The notes below the pieces were generated by a model. It was not told the DNA's origin. It worked only from the letters and a program-made list of their open reading frames with translations, and did no database searches. From positions 22,855,511-22,919,510 of the forward strand of contig CM036159.1 in the NCBI GenBank assembly GCA_020631735.1: DNA of 64,000 nt. Reading direction: 5' to 3'. Source of the stretch: Saccharum officinarum. Its lineage: Eukaryota; Streptophyta; Magnoliopsida; Poales; Poaceae. A program made the translations under genes and the position numbers. This document shows positions 21,800-33,199 of this stretch, one piece after another. Each line of letters starts with the position of its first letter. Position 1 is the first letter of the stretch.

Positions 21800-22088
21800 G
21801 TTAAAACCACGGCATGCTATGTGTGTAGCTGGGCGCCCATCCTGCTGCCACTGTCCGGCTTGGCGGCCGCCGGCAGGTGTGTGTCGTGCATCCTGCCGCA
21901 ATCATCCTACGCGTTCTCCTGGGTGTGGCTATGGAAGGCACAGTAGCTAGCGTGCCCGGGGCGCGCATATGGAGCAACAGGCGGCTCCAAGCGCAAGGCG
22001 CCAAGGCTCTCTAGCACCAGTAGCTACCACAGCAGCAGCAGCAGCTACGTGCCGACGGTCGGCACTGCCATGCAAAACGCTGGCAGGG
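21800..22088. other. Unassigned sequence left of scaffold gap
   Basis: GC-moderate DNA with a CAGCAGCAGCAGCAG run (about 22030-22046). No domain is recognised. It shares nothing visible with the copia sequence on the other side of the gap. Confidence 0.4.
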
Positions 22089-22188
22089 NNNNNNNNNNNN
22101 NNNNNNNNNNNNNNNNNNNNNNNNNNNNNNNNNNNNNNNNNNNNNNNNNNNNNNNNNNNNNNNNNNNNNNNNNNNNNNNNNNNNNNNN
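22089..22188. other. Assembly gap (100 N)
   Basis: Exactly 100 N, a conventional placeholder for a gap of unknown size. Copia-3 internal sequence is cut here. Most of its pol and its 3' LTR are not seen in the window. Confidence 0.98.
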
Positions 22189-24192
22189 TTTGTTGAGAGC
22201 AATATTTACCTTCTTTGTGAGAGCATGGTCTTCTTGCTCTTGGCCAAAGCCTTGCGCAAGGAGCCACCTCACTTCTCTCTAATGCAAGAGCTTCCTTGCT
22301 AGCAATATAAATATTTTCTTGCCAATAAGATCATCATCTCTAGGCTAGCTCAGCTTGGACACTCTCTAAATCCTCCATTAGCTTAGAGATGAAGAGTTTG
22401 GTTAGGATCTAAATTTTTAATTACATTAATCAATCTCTTCATCACTAGGTTCAACATCACTAGAGCTATCACTAAGTTCGCTACTAGAGATGTCACTAGG
22501 AGGTGAAGGAGATTTAGCCTTTGTTTTTACCTTCTCAACCTTTGCCATGAGACAAATATGAGGGGAGTAGTAGTCATCATCGGACATGTTGTTGAAGAGC
22601 CTTGGTGTGGAGATGCTTGTGAATGGCCACGGTTGCAATCTTCTTATCCTCCTCACTTGAGCTATCTTTTGTTGAGTCCCATTCATGTCCAATGTGAGCC
22701 TCTCCCATGTTCCTTTTGCTCTTTTGTAGTCGTCTTGCTCTCTTCTTGTCTCTCTTGTAATTGTTGTCTTCGATTTCATGAGGGCAAATGAGCAATGAGA
22801 TTCGGTGCTTCCACAGTTGTAGCATAGCCTCTCTTCTTGTTTGGGAACTTCCTCTTCACTACCTTGTAGCCTTGCTTTTTGAGTCCTTTTGATATCTCCT
22901 CAAAAAGAGAGCAACATCTTTCACTTTCTCATATTATTCACTATCACTTTCATCTTCACTTGAGATGTTTGTCTCTACTTCTTCTTTGACTTGCTTCAGT
23001 GCCTTGGGCTTGCTAGTTGATGCTTGCTTGTTGGACTTGGACTTGCTTGTAGAGGGCTGCTTGGTTGACTTGTTGGCTTTGAGAGCTACATCATCGTTGA
23101 TCTTGATGCCTTCTAGCTTTGCTTGCAACTCACCAAGCTTCTTTCTATTTATTTCTTCTCTTTGCATGTCAAATGTCAATATCCTTCCAAGTACATCATT
23201 TGGTGTGAAGTACTCAAACTTCTTCTTGTCTCTAATTAGAGTCACTACGGTCTCATTTCTTGGTGAGTAAGCTTCTAACATAATCTTGACAACCTTGTGA
23301 TCATCTAGCTCATCACACCCATAGCCTCTAATCTTGCCCACCATGGTCATCAACCTATCAAACATCTCTTGTGGCCCTTCTCCGTCTAAGATAACAAACC
23401 GGTTGAGCTTGGACATCATCAAATCAATTCTTGCCTTTCTCACTTTGTCAACCGCTTCATGTGCAAGATGCAAAGTATCCCAAATTTGCTTGGCAACATC
23501 CACACCAATCACTCTATTGTACTCATCACCATCCAAAGCACTAAGCAACACACTTGTGGCTTGACCATTTAGGTGAATGATTCTCATCTCTTCTAGTGTT
23601 GGATTCTTGGGATCAAACGGTGGCTCAAATCCATTACAAACAACCTCCCAAATGCCGGGGTGGAGACCTATAAGATAAGCTCTCATCAAGTGTTTCCACT
23701 TGGCAAAGTTAGTCCCATCGAAATGAGGTAACTTCCCCGCGGGCACATTGATGAAAGACTTGCGATCATGGTTAGTCATAGACATAGAAGAATAATTAAA
23801 GGATACGGCGGCATATTTGTTGTCGTCGTTCTTCTTGCCCTTTCCTTTCTTGTCCTTCTTGCTATGCACTTGATAGGACTCATCATCATCACCGTCTTCG
23901 GAGCTGCTAGAGAGCTCACTAGAAGATGTGATGGAAGCTTTGGCTTCTTTTTCTTTCTTCCTTCTAGCTTCCCTTCTCTTTCTTCTTTCTTCTCTCTTAA
24001 GCCTTCTAGCTTCTTTTCTTACTTTCTTTTCATCTAGCCGTTGCTGCTCCTTCTTCTCTCGTGCTTCTCTTTTGAGCTTTCTTGTTTCTCTTCTCTTTTT
24101 CTTCTCTTCTTCATTAAGAACTCTTTCGACATCGGTAGCCTCAAGATGTGGGAGCATGGAGACACTTGCTATCGACACGCTTAGCTCACTGT
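22189..24192 (-). pseudogene. Copia-3 gag, main part
   Basis: This is Ty1/copia capsid. From the right it has a highly charged lysine/glutamate/arginine-rich N-terminal region (about 23900-24130). The DUF4219/UBN2-type capsid follows (GKLPHFDGTNFAKWKHLM, then AYLIGLHPGIWEVV, ATSVLLSALDGDEYNRV, AKQIWDTLHLAHEA). A lysine/serine linker lies at 22934-23100. The frame 24178-22934 is open for 414 codons and the coding sequence continues to the right without a stop up to the solo LTR. Left of 22934 the nucleocapsid part (around 22780-22850) and the segment with HICLMAKVEKV (about 22560) are readable only in alternating frames. The typical CCHC knuckle is degraded. Up to 22189 the strand encodes an EALALERSE- and AKEQEDHALTKKV-like coiled coil. 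Confidence 0.88.
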
Positions 24193-27100
24193 TGTAACAC
24201 CCTCGGTGTTACCGCGTCAAACAAGTCACTAAACATTTCATGAGCATCATATTTAAAGTATTATTGCATGTAATCACTGGTGTAAATAAGGTCTTGCAAC
24301 TTAAGGCAATCATTGAAATGTTAAAAATGAAAAGCATACGATTTTGCGTTTTGTGTCAAGTAGAGGTGTAAACCAATTTTTATTGGACGAAAATGCTACA
24401 GAACTTAATGTTGGCACCTTAATAAAGTTTGAAGTATGAACTTCGTAGATGACTGTGAAAGGTTTGTTTCCGCGGATTGATATCGCGAGCTACTATTTCT
24501 AATAGCCTAGAAATGCTACCTGGAGCAAATTTTAGCCTTAGGACTTAGGTTGTTTCCAAGTCTGTTGGCAGCCTGACATGGTCATGTTTAGCCTTTTATT
24601 GGGAGGTTTTGGACTAATGGCTGGTGTAGGGTTTTGGCTCAGCTTAGTAGCCTCATGTACCACCTTGACTGTAGTGAAGTCAGTGTAGGGTTAGAAGGGA
24701 CGGTTTGGTCGTGGTCTATGCTTTAAATTTCGTGCACAGAAGTCGACTTGGACTGTTAGGCCAGTGTTCGCGGTCACCACGTTGGTCGCTCTGCGTGCAC
24801 GCTGCCGCACCGGGCCGACCGAGCCGCATTGCCTGACTGCCTCTGGTTCGGTCGCGTAGGGCCCCTGTTGCTGCTCGCGCTGCTGTGCATCGCGGCCACC
24901 CGCCCGCGCGCTGTCACGCTACCTACCGAGCGCTGCCCTACCGCACGCCAGGCACAGCCGCTGCCGTTGCCCCGCGTCTGTGCCCTGTGGCTCTGCGCCG
25001 CAGCTCCACGGTCAAGCTGACCCCTGCGCCTCGTCGCTCGCGTTGCCAAGGCCGTCAACCGCGTCTTGTCCGAGGGGATGACTTACAGAGCCGCGCTCCC
25101 TTTTTTCCTCTGCCATCTTGACCACCGGAGCCGCGCCATCAATTCGGCGTGGAGAAGGCTCCACCATCCGCGTCGACTCGTCTAGGGCTCCGCCTGCAGG
25201 TCGCCTAGCCGTCCGACCCCGCACCGCCTTGACTAGTGACCGGTCGAGCGCCAATTTTGGCGTTGCTCGCCGCCGGCCGATATAAAGCCGCAGTGGCAAG
25301 GATCGAGAGCAACCTACCATTCCCATCCCACTCGCGTTAAATTGGCTTCTTCGCAAGCATCGCCTCCACCTTCTCTCCACCCTGCGCACCCTTACCGTGC
25401 CCTATCGCCTTGTTGGAGCGGGTGACGCGGTTGTGCCACCGCAGTGCGCCACCTCACTCCTCGGGCCGCACGTGGCCAGCCTCCTCCGCAATTCCCCGGC
25501 TTCAGCGAGCGCTGCGGTTAAGTCCTAGGTATGTCGTAGATGCTCTAGCACCTGTCGTCCAGCTTCGCGATGGACTTGGGTGGCCGGAACGGCCGCGCCA
25601 CCGCCGCGCGTGGTCGCTCGTCGTGGCCACCGGTTCTGGGAGATCCGCTGCTCCTGTGCCGCCGCCTAGGGTAGGCGCTTAGGCTGTCGAGGCTGGTAGG
25701 CTCGTTGTCTGGGCCGTTGGGAGCCCGAGGTGGCCGGCGTGGCCGGGCAATGCCGGCCGGTGCTGCGCCGGCGAACTCGGAGCATCGGGGACCGATCGAT
25801 TGTGAAGACGAAGTTAGGCGAGGGCCCTTGTGCATAATCGCTGACTGCGGGAATAGGGAGTATAGGGGTTACAAGTTTTTGCTGATCTGTGAGGGCTCTT
25901 TTGTGATTTTGCCTGCGTGCCTGCGGGTTTTCCCGCATGGGCCGTGTGGTGGGCCGGCTGTCCGGTCATGGGCCGCCTGTCCCGCGCGCGCGCGTGAAGG
26001 CCGAGCTCGCGCTGGGCCGCGCTGTCGGGCCGCGCCAAGAATTGTGTTTTCCCTTTTCTAGTTAATTAAGAAATGTTTGTTTTTTTATTAGTGACATGGT
26101 ATTTGGTGTTATAATAAATCATGTAGGTGTCCTAAAATCATGAAATAAAAGTTTGTTAGACTCCTGGATTTAGGCTCTATTTGTCGGTATAATTAGTTGG
26201 TGCTTATATATATGTTGACTTTAGGAACCATCAAATTAATTTAGAATGCTTAATTTTACAAAGGCAGTAATTGTAAGAATTTTTTTGTGGTAAAACCATG
26301 ATGGCGGTGACCTTGTGAATTTTATAGGAGGTTCTTGGAGCTATTATGTACTTGATGTAATTTTTGTAGCCCTAAACAAGACTATTAGGTATGTAGCTAT
26401 ATCTTTTAACAATTAAAAGAAATAAGAGCATAGTAGTGATTTATAAATAAAATGCTTGTATGGTAAGCTTGATCTTAGTTGACAAGGATGATAGATAGTT
26501 AATAGTTTGGCCATTAGAGCTAACTTATTAGCATAGTTTATGTGTTCTAATTTTAAGAGTTGCTGTGCCTATTACTAAATTGTTGCATCATCATCATCGC
26601 ATGCATGTAGAGAATGAGTTGGTGGAGTTCGTCACCGCGGGAGATCAGGAGTACGAGGAGATTGTCGAGGAGTACGAGGAGGAGATTCTCGTACCGGAGG
26701 AGATCCCGGAGCCATCACTGACTGACTTCACTGACACCCCGCCTGTCCAAGGCAAGCCCCGGTGCATAACCCTTATTTTGCAAATCATTATATATACATA
26801 TGTTGTGCATTACGTTGCAGGAGTTTTATGATACCCACATGCATATATCTATATCTACCCATGAGTCTTACTAGTACAGGATCGTGTAGCTGCTTTGCTT
26901 AGGTTTATCGGTAGCGTGAGTAACCTGTCGTTACTCACAATAGGTGGTTATTATTATTATTACAATAATGATGAAATGATGGTAAAGGAAATGGTGACCG
27001 AGCAGGGATATGGTATGGGTTTTGGTGGGTGTAACAGGTTGTGTCCCGCGTCCACGGGGCATAGCTTGGTTGCACTATTTCCCTGTCCGTGTCGATTAAG

Positions 27101-28095
27101 GACCGTTCGTTGCACTGGATCCCCAGTCAAGTCACAGATCTTCTTATCCCGAGCATATACTAGCGGATGGGGGCTAGGAAGACTTGTTACTCTCTTGTCA
27201 TGGGCTCCGGCTCTTTCCGGACCGACTGATTAGAGGCGGGGATAGGTGGAGGTCTTAGCACAGTATTGAGGCCGGGCCTCAAGTACGGGAGCTAGGAGTC
27301 CAAGTTTGGACGGGGACTTGGAAACCTATGACAGGAGGGGAACGGGTTGGTCTTGATTGTGCCTGGGGTACAAGCGAGACGTGTGTTTTTCGGGGTACCC
27401 AGTTGGGCACATTGATTCGCGAATCGCCGTTTCTACGTGACGGTACGGCTTGACTGCACTCTGGCACCGTAGTAAGAACTGGCATATGAAAGATGGAAAA
27501 ATGATTCTGATTGCTCAACCCTTGCTTGATGATAGAACAGGTGCTTACATAGCAGGTTGGATAATGAATTTAACATGGCTGCTAATAATTTAATGAAATA
27601 AGGACTCACTCTTAGTATTGCTTTCCGCAAACAAGAACCCACAAGCCATAAAGCCTATCATAATCCTTGAGAGTTGGGAAATATATTCCCAGTCGGGTAA
27701 GTCTTGCGAGTATATTGTGTACTCAGGGTTTATTTACCCTTGTTGCAGGTGCTGCTTGAGAAGCTAACTGTTGTGTGGAGGATTTTTCTGGTGGGCACAG
27801 ACGGATCCTTATATCGTTTCGTTAGATGTTATTCTTTTCCGCTGTTTAATTTATCGCACTCTGAACTTTGGTACTGTAATAAAGAATTTCTGAGACTCTT
27901 TATTGTATGAAATGGATTAAGTATTGTAAGCTTGTACTCATTATTGGATCCCGGGTGTAAAATTGTGGAACGCTTCGAGTTCTCCCGTTGGGTGTGCTCG
28001 ACAGAACTGCTTGACTTGGCTCACTTTTAGGGTGCTTAGTGTCTAGTGGAAGACAGCGCCTCTAATAGTGTGTTAATTCAGGCGGTTCTGCCACA
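24193..28095 (+). mobile_element. Solo Ty3 LTR (3903 bp) inside copia-3 gag
   Basis: It starts TGTAACACCCTC and ends TTCTGCCACA, with flanks ACTGT (24188-24192) and ACTGC (28096-28100), a 5-bp TSD with one mismatch. No internal Ty3 sequence is present. Gag reading is continuous on either side if the LTR and one TSD copy are ignored, which shows a clean insertion. It is related to, but diverged from, the LTR at 6255-10542. They share the TGTAACACC start, an acidic ORF, a GC-rich block (about 24770-26040 here) and the TACTCAGGGTTTATT segment (about 27720). Orientation follows the TG start, ORF and shared segments. It probably formed by recombination between the two LTRs of a full element. Confidence 0.87.
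26565..26831 (+). CDS. Short acidic ORF inside the solo Ty3 LTR
   Basis: This is an 88-codon frame with a strongly acidic middle (EYEEIVEEYEEEILVPEEIP) and the end VQGKPRC, followed by hydrophobic codons. It is the counterpart of the acidic ORF at 7686-7934 in the other Ty3 LTR. No known domain is recognised. It may be a leader peptide or merely a conserved regulatory stretch. Three further patches of this LTR (24829-25121, 25410-25682, 25705-26061) are open only because of high GC. Confidence 0.4.
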   Translation: MPITKLLHHHHRMHVENELVEFVTAGDQEYEEIVEEYEEEILVPEEIPEPSLTDFTDTPPVQGKPRCITLILQIIIYTYVVHYVAGVL

Positions 28096-28179
28096 ACTGC
28101 TATCGGTGTCATGCAGCTCAACTCGCTCCGGATCGACATCCACCGGCTTCACACCACTAGTTCCTCCTCCGGGCTTCAT
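28096..28179 (-). pseudogene. Copia-3 gag N-terminal fragment
   Basis: ATG at 28177-28179 opens a frame reading MKPGGGTSGVKPVDVDPERV and then VELHDTDSS, up to the solo LTR junction. A glycine-rich start followed by an acidic segment fits SIRE-type gag. It lies 34 bases inside the PBS. The rest of the gene is at 22189-24192. Confidence 0.82.
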
Positions 28180-28212
28180 ACCTCACGCGGTGAAGCGTAT
28201 GCGAGGTAACCG

Positions 28213-28224
28213 GCTTCGATACCA
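28213..28224 (-). other. Primer-binding site of copia-3
   Basis: The minus strand reads TGGTATCGAAGC, which matches TGGTATCAGAGC at 10 of 12 positions. It lies two bases inside the LTR end ...GGATCCTTTCA. This identifies the adjacent LTR as the 5' LTR and fixes the orientation. Confidence 0.85.
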
Positions 28225-28315
28225 CTTGAAAGGATCCCTGGTAAGCCTAGAGGAGGGGGGGGTGAATAGGCGTATCTAAAAATTTCTATACAAAACTCAA
28301 AGTCACTTGTCAGCA

Positions 28316-28399
28316 ACTGTCGGAAGTCCCGACAGTTTATGTCAGGACTCCCGACGTCGTCAGAAGTCCCGACGTCAGCTGTCAGCAGTTCCGACGCCT
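28316..28399. repeat. GTCGGGAC-type repeats near the 3' end of copia-3 LTR
   Basis: About five diverged units of the type GTCGGAAGTCCCGAC, GTCAGGACTCCCGAC and GTCAGAAGTCCCGAC lie within 85 bp. They are the same unit as the larger array at 29203-29367. Confidence 0.75.
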
Positions 28400-29073
28400 A
28401 CGTGGAATGAACTACAAGTGCTCAAATGAACTTTTTGAAGCCAATAACTTACAACCCCACTTCCTAGTGGTAAGATGAAGTTGTCCAAGTGTTTCCTTGC
28501 CCTTGGAGCGCCACCAATTTGTAGATCGAGACCAAAACCTAAGAAATAGCTTGAGAGAGAGAGACAACAAAGACCAAATAATCTCAAGTAATCACAACAA
28601 CAATAAGCACGCGGGACACAAGGATTTATCCTGAGGTTCAACTCGCCACTAAGGCTTGTCTACGTCCTCGTTGTTGAGATGACCACTAAGGTCAGAGTCT
28701 CTTTCACCTCCTTGCCTGTCTCAAGCAACCACAAAGATAAACTTGAGTTCTTCACTAGAAAATCAAGGGTAATACAAACTTCCTAAGGTTCTCCCATAGA
28801 TCGGGAGCTCTTGGGCGACGCCTAGCCGGCTAGGGTTTCAAGAACCCAAGAGTAACAAACGCAAATCCAACCGGCTTGACGAAGAAATCAAGTGCTCAAG
28901 CTTTGAATCAATGTTTCTCTCACCAAATCCCTTCTCTCAACTCAATCTCTTGGAAGATTTGAATCTAGGAGCAAAGAGAAGAAGAAAGGGGGAGCTTGAG
29001 AGCTAGAGAGCACTTTCACTGAAGGTTTGGTCGAGTGAAATGAGTTCGTAACGGTTAGAAGTGAAGAGATGGC

Positions 29074-29081
29074 TATTTATA
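29074..29081 (-). promoter_or_regulatory. LTR TATA box (copia-3)
   Basis: The minus strand reads AGTATAAATAGCC, about 120 bases downstream of the GTCGGGAC array in the direction of transcription. This is the same arrangement as in copia-1 and copia-2. Confidence 0.65.
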
Positions 29082-29202
29082 CTTGAAGTAGAAATCTAAC
29101 CGTTCAGATCTACGTCGGGATTGCTGACATAGATCTCGGGACTTCTGACATGTATAGAAAACACTGTTCATACAAGGTCAAAGTCACTGTGCGAAGGCCA
29201 AC

Positions 29203-29367
29203 GTCGGGACTCCCGACATATGTCGGGACTGCTGACGTACGTTGGGACTACTGACGTACATCGGGACTGCTGACATACGTCGGGACTTCTGACGTACGTC
29301 GGGACTGCCGACGTACGTCGGGACTTCTGACCGTCGGGACTCCCGACGTACGTCAGGACTTCCGACG
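29203..29367. repeat. Palindromic GTCGGGAC array in copia-3 LTR
   Basis: About ten units of a roughly 16-bp repeat, CGTCGGGACTGCTGACGTA and variants, are nearly head to tail. The core GTCGGGACTCCCGAC is an almost perfect palindrome. Its position upstream of the TATA box corresponds to the CCGGACGC array of the other SIRE elements, but the sequence is unrelated. Confidence 0.88.
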
Positions 29368-29695
29368 CCAAAAGTCACAAAAAATATTCTATGTGCTCGT
29401 AAAGTGCTAGAGTGTCTCTCTTATGATTTAGTTTTAATACTTGAGCACTCTATCTTCCTCAAACCAACTAGATTAGCATCCCCCTTTATAGTACGGCATA
29501 GCCTAAACTCAAGATCAAATATCAAAGAATTTAAACGCTTTTGAGTCCATTACCGCGTCATTTTGTAACTCGGGCTCCACCAACTCATGTATTATCCTCA
29601 TTCTTATTTTGCCTGCTTGTCATCTCGATAAATCTCATTAGTCCTCTAATTGTGTGGTCATTATCATCAAAACCCACAAATAGGGCTTGATTGCA

Positions 29696-32600
29696 CTTAC
29701 ACAAACTCCTTTGAGTCTTTCAATCATGTGTTCAAAGGCGTTCGATCTCTCCCAGTGTCCGGTATTGTTGAGTTCTCTTTTAGGAAGTGCAATGAGTATT
29801 TTGTTAAGCGGTATGGCCTAGCCCTGAGGAATGAAGAGGAGCTTGGAAGATGGAGGAAGGCTACACACGAATATTTGAAGGAGGCTGAGGAATTGGCCAA
29901 ACAATAGGTTGCCGAGGCTTATGGACGGGACATGCTTGTTTTCTGCGTACGAGCTTGAGGGGGCACAAACCTAGGCGGCGAGCGATTTGGTGGGCGAACG
30001 CACCGTGTCGATCTTGATAAAGTAGAATGCAGTTGCAACGTCCCTCAGATCATGCATGCCCCTTGCTCACACATGATCACGTCTTGTTGGCTTAGAGATT
30101 TTGACCACACAGTTGCACCATACATGTCACCCTTGTATCTCCGTGCCAACACCCTCAAAGTTTGGGAGAAGAGTTTTGAGCCATACCTTGACGAGTCGCA
30201 GTGGCCTCCATATTATGGTGAGGACTACGCGCCTTATCCGGACCTAAAGAAGGTAGGGAAGGGAAGGAGGAAGAAGAAGCGACTGAAAGGCGATATGGAC
30301 AATATGAAAGGTTACGGCGCCGACATGTATGGTGGCGGGGACTTTGACGAAGAACACGCGCAGAACCTTTGCTCCATTTGTAAGAATCCTGGTCATAACG
30401 CTAGATTTCATAGGCGGGCGAGACAAGAGGTGGTTTATATTGTAAACATGTATTTATGATATTTTAATCTTCAAATTTACTTGGCTTTGTTTTTTTTATA
30501 ATGTTATTAATTGTTTTAATGTTGTTACTTTCATTTTCAAACAGACAGGTTCAGGGTTGCAAGATAGAGGCGCGGGCTCCTCATCCGCGCTTTAGCCTCA
30601 TTGAGGCGGACTACGACAAGGACCACTGGGCCCATGCCTTGTCGGAGCAGCAGAGGCCGTTGCGTGCGCTTCGTGTTCGCACGCACCACACACATAGCTG
30701 GGACGAGCGATACGCGACGTACATACGTCGGGCAGGCTTCCTTGAGATCGTTCGGGTCTACAACAGTACACTCCCCACACTAGACCTTGCACTTCTTACT
30801 GCCTTTGTTGATAGGTAACATTGTATTTTGTGTTTATTGACTTTCTTTCGTAAAATTGGGCCATCAACTTGCCTATAACCAGAAACTTGTAATGATGCAG
30901 GTGGAGACCGGAGACACACACCTTCCACACACCATATGGGGAAATGACTATCACAATGCAGGATGTCAAGATGATATTGTGTCTCAGTTTGTCTGGTCAT
31001 CCGGTGACTGGGGTCGTCGACGAGTCTAATTAGGTAGACTTGGTGGAGCAGTTCTATGGTATGAGGCCATCAGATGCTGAAGTTAAAGGCACAAAGTAAG
31101 TTTATATCTGCGCCCCATTGAAATCACTAATACAACCATTTCAGCTACATCTATTTTTATAGAATAATGCTTCAATTGTAATTGCAGAAAGACCTTAGGA
31201 GTGTCAACATCATGGATAACCCAACACTTTGGTGCAGGGCCTCCGATCGGTGCTCTAGATCACGAGGTCGAGGTGTATGCAAAGGTGTGGTTGTGGCACT
31301 TCTTGGGCGCTTTCTTGTTCCCCGACTCCTCAGGCGACAACATCAGCTGGATTTTCTTGAGGATCCTTATCCAGCCACTGGAGAACATTGCAACCTATAG
31401 CTGGGGTACCACGGTCCTTGCTTGGACATACCGTCAGCTTTGTACCGCCTGTCATCGCCAGTCGGCCAATGCCAACCTAGGTGGCTGCTCGTACCTACTT
31501 CAAGTCTGGATTTGGGAGCGGTTTCCGGTTGGGAGGCCTACTAAACCTCTGCATTTGCAGGTTTGGCAGCATGAAGACGTTCTACCCACCACCCTTTTTG
31601 TCTGGAAAGACGCTAAGGTAGTGAGGGGTGAGCTGGATAGGAGGTACAGGCAGTACATGGATACGATAGACGTGTTGACACACAACTACGTAAGTTCAAT
31701 CCACATTTCCTACTAAAGGCACTATCAATGAGATTGATACTAAATTAAGTTTTTTTACTTTGCAGGTAACATGGACACCGCGGTCTAGGTAGGAGCTAGA
31801 GGACTACCTTAGTCCACGCTGCGAGGAGGAAGGGGACGAGTGGCTTTACGAAGGGCCACTTATCTTCTTCCACGTGGTCGAGATGCACTACCCTTTCAGG
31901 GTTTACAGACAGTTTGGGAGGTTGCAGGGAATTCCACCGCTGTACTCCACCAACGCTCAGCTGCATGGGTACGATGCCAATATGTTTATTCTACTTAAGT
32001 GCCTCATTTCTAATGCAATATGGCAATGCAGGATCGATCGAAGGCTTCGGACCACGCAAAAGGATTGGCGGTGACGCACAAACCACGTTTGCTTAATTGG
32101 TATAACAGGCATCCTCGCCACCTCAACGAACTTCCACAACACCACCCGGCAAGATGGATGGAGTACCTGCAATGGCTGCAGCGGAGTACGAGGACTCATC
32201 TCATGGTCCCGTACACCAACATGCCTGCAGATGCGGCCGGTGAGGATGACATCGCCGATGCGTTCAACGAGGCGCAAAGGGTGCAAACACAACTTCTTAG
32301 GGCCCCTCTAAATAGATACGTGGTAAGTACTTTGGACTTACATCCTCAAGCGAGGTCAGGGTTTTAAAATTCAATCAAAATGATCGAGTTAACCTTGTGT
32401 GATGTTGTAGGCACAACAGTTGTCGAACTACTCCGAGGAAGCTTCCAGGCAACTTTTCCATACTAGGGACGACAAGAACAACCCTCTTCGCAGCTTTGTC
32501 AAGGTACTTTTGACAACAACATTCGTTACTACAACTCAATTACCTTTAAAATTCACGCTTAATAATGCATGTTGTCATCTAAACCTGTAGAGAATGAAAA

Positions 32601-33199
32601 AAGGCTGCAAGAAGTTGGCTCAGAAGCTGAGCTGTGCGGACACGATGTTGGACGTACCGTACAACCCCACGTGGTCGAGGAGCCAGATGATGTCCACCGT
32701 AGCTGCTTCTGCTAGCGACTCCAGGGCCACGTCCTCGTCTGTTCGTACTCCGCAGGACAGAGGGAAGGGTCCAGCGATTACGGACGATGTGGATGAGGAA
32801 CTTCAGTATGACACGACGAGTGGCGACGACGACGATGACGTTCCCTAGTGGGAGTACACCGGTCATGAGGAGATGGGTGCCTCACAGCTATACGGTGCTC
32901 CTATTGGTACACAGGGGGTCGACTACACACAGCAGGAGAACTACACACCGGCCGAGCAACAGGTGCCTATGCTTTGCTTTTTCTTTAATTCAACTATTCG
33001 TAGCTAAACATTTAGAGTAGCTCATCAGGGTGCTTGCTTGCAGGGGACTTCCTCGACGCAACAGTTCGATCGTGGACATAGGCGGCAGCGCGAGAGGCAG
33101 CAATGGGACCGCACAGACGTGGGCTGGAGAAGCAACGTGGTCCCTATGAATCCAAGGAGGCGACAGAGACCGCGAGACCCCTACACCCCTGACGATTAG
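29696..33199 (+). pseudogene. MULE transposase C-terminus spliced to a plant mobile domain
   Basis: The first part reads NSFESFNHVFKGVRSLPV and SFRKCNEYFVKRY. It then has a SWIM zinc finger (CSC and PCSH in VECSCNVPQIMHAPCSHMI, about 30028-30084) and a CX2CX4HX4H knuckle (CSICKNPGHNARFH, about 30370-30412). These are standard for MuDR/FAR1-type transposases. After an intron (30430-30548) the frame continues in phase into eight exons, approximately 30549-30814, 30901-31095, 31188-31689, 31766-31968, 32032-32322, 32411-32503, 32591-32962 and 33044-33199, all with GT-AG borders. They encode a MAIN-like plant mobile domain (RVYNSTLPTLDLALLTAFVD, TFHTPYGEMTITMQDV, YAKVWLWHFLGAFLFPD, QLLQVWIWERFP-like, EMHYPFRVYRQFG). 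Lesions: stops at 29905-29907, at about 31029 (TAG for W), about 31789 and about 32847, and frame changes near 29950 and 32072. The role is transposition; the PMD part's role is unknown. Confidence 0.82.

Larger units (their letters stand above)
22189..29695 (-). mobile_element. Copia-3: SIRE-type Ty1/copia element, interrupted by a solo LTR
   Basis: Read leftward this is 5' LTR (28227-29695), PBS (28213-28224), gag start (28179), the solo Ty3 LTR insertion, the rest of gag and the start of the region before pol, then the scaffold gap. The LTR ends CCTTTCA like copia-1 and copia-2, but its start (TGCAATCAAGCCC) and its repeat array differ. It is therefore a different SIRE-type family. It is inserted in the MULE transposase ORF at 29696. 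Confidence 0.88.
28227..29695 (-). repeat. Copia-3 5' LTR (1469 bp)
   Basis: The minus strand starts TGCAATCAAGCCCTATTTG and ends GGATCCTTTCA beside the PBS. It contains GTCGGGAC arrays near both ends (28316-28399 and 29203-29367) and a TATA box (29074-29081 on the plus strand). Immediately to the right, MULE transposase codons resume. Confidence 0.85.

Noticed and set aside
22011..22282. ORFs running across the first N gap
   Set aside because: Translation through N is meaningless; both flanks are unrelated.
28098..28109. Possible tRNA-Met PBS right after the solo Ty3 LTR (TGCTATCGGTGT)
   Set aside because: Only 8 of 12 matches, and the same bases are codons of copia-3 gag plus the TSD, which explains them fully.
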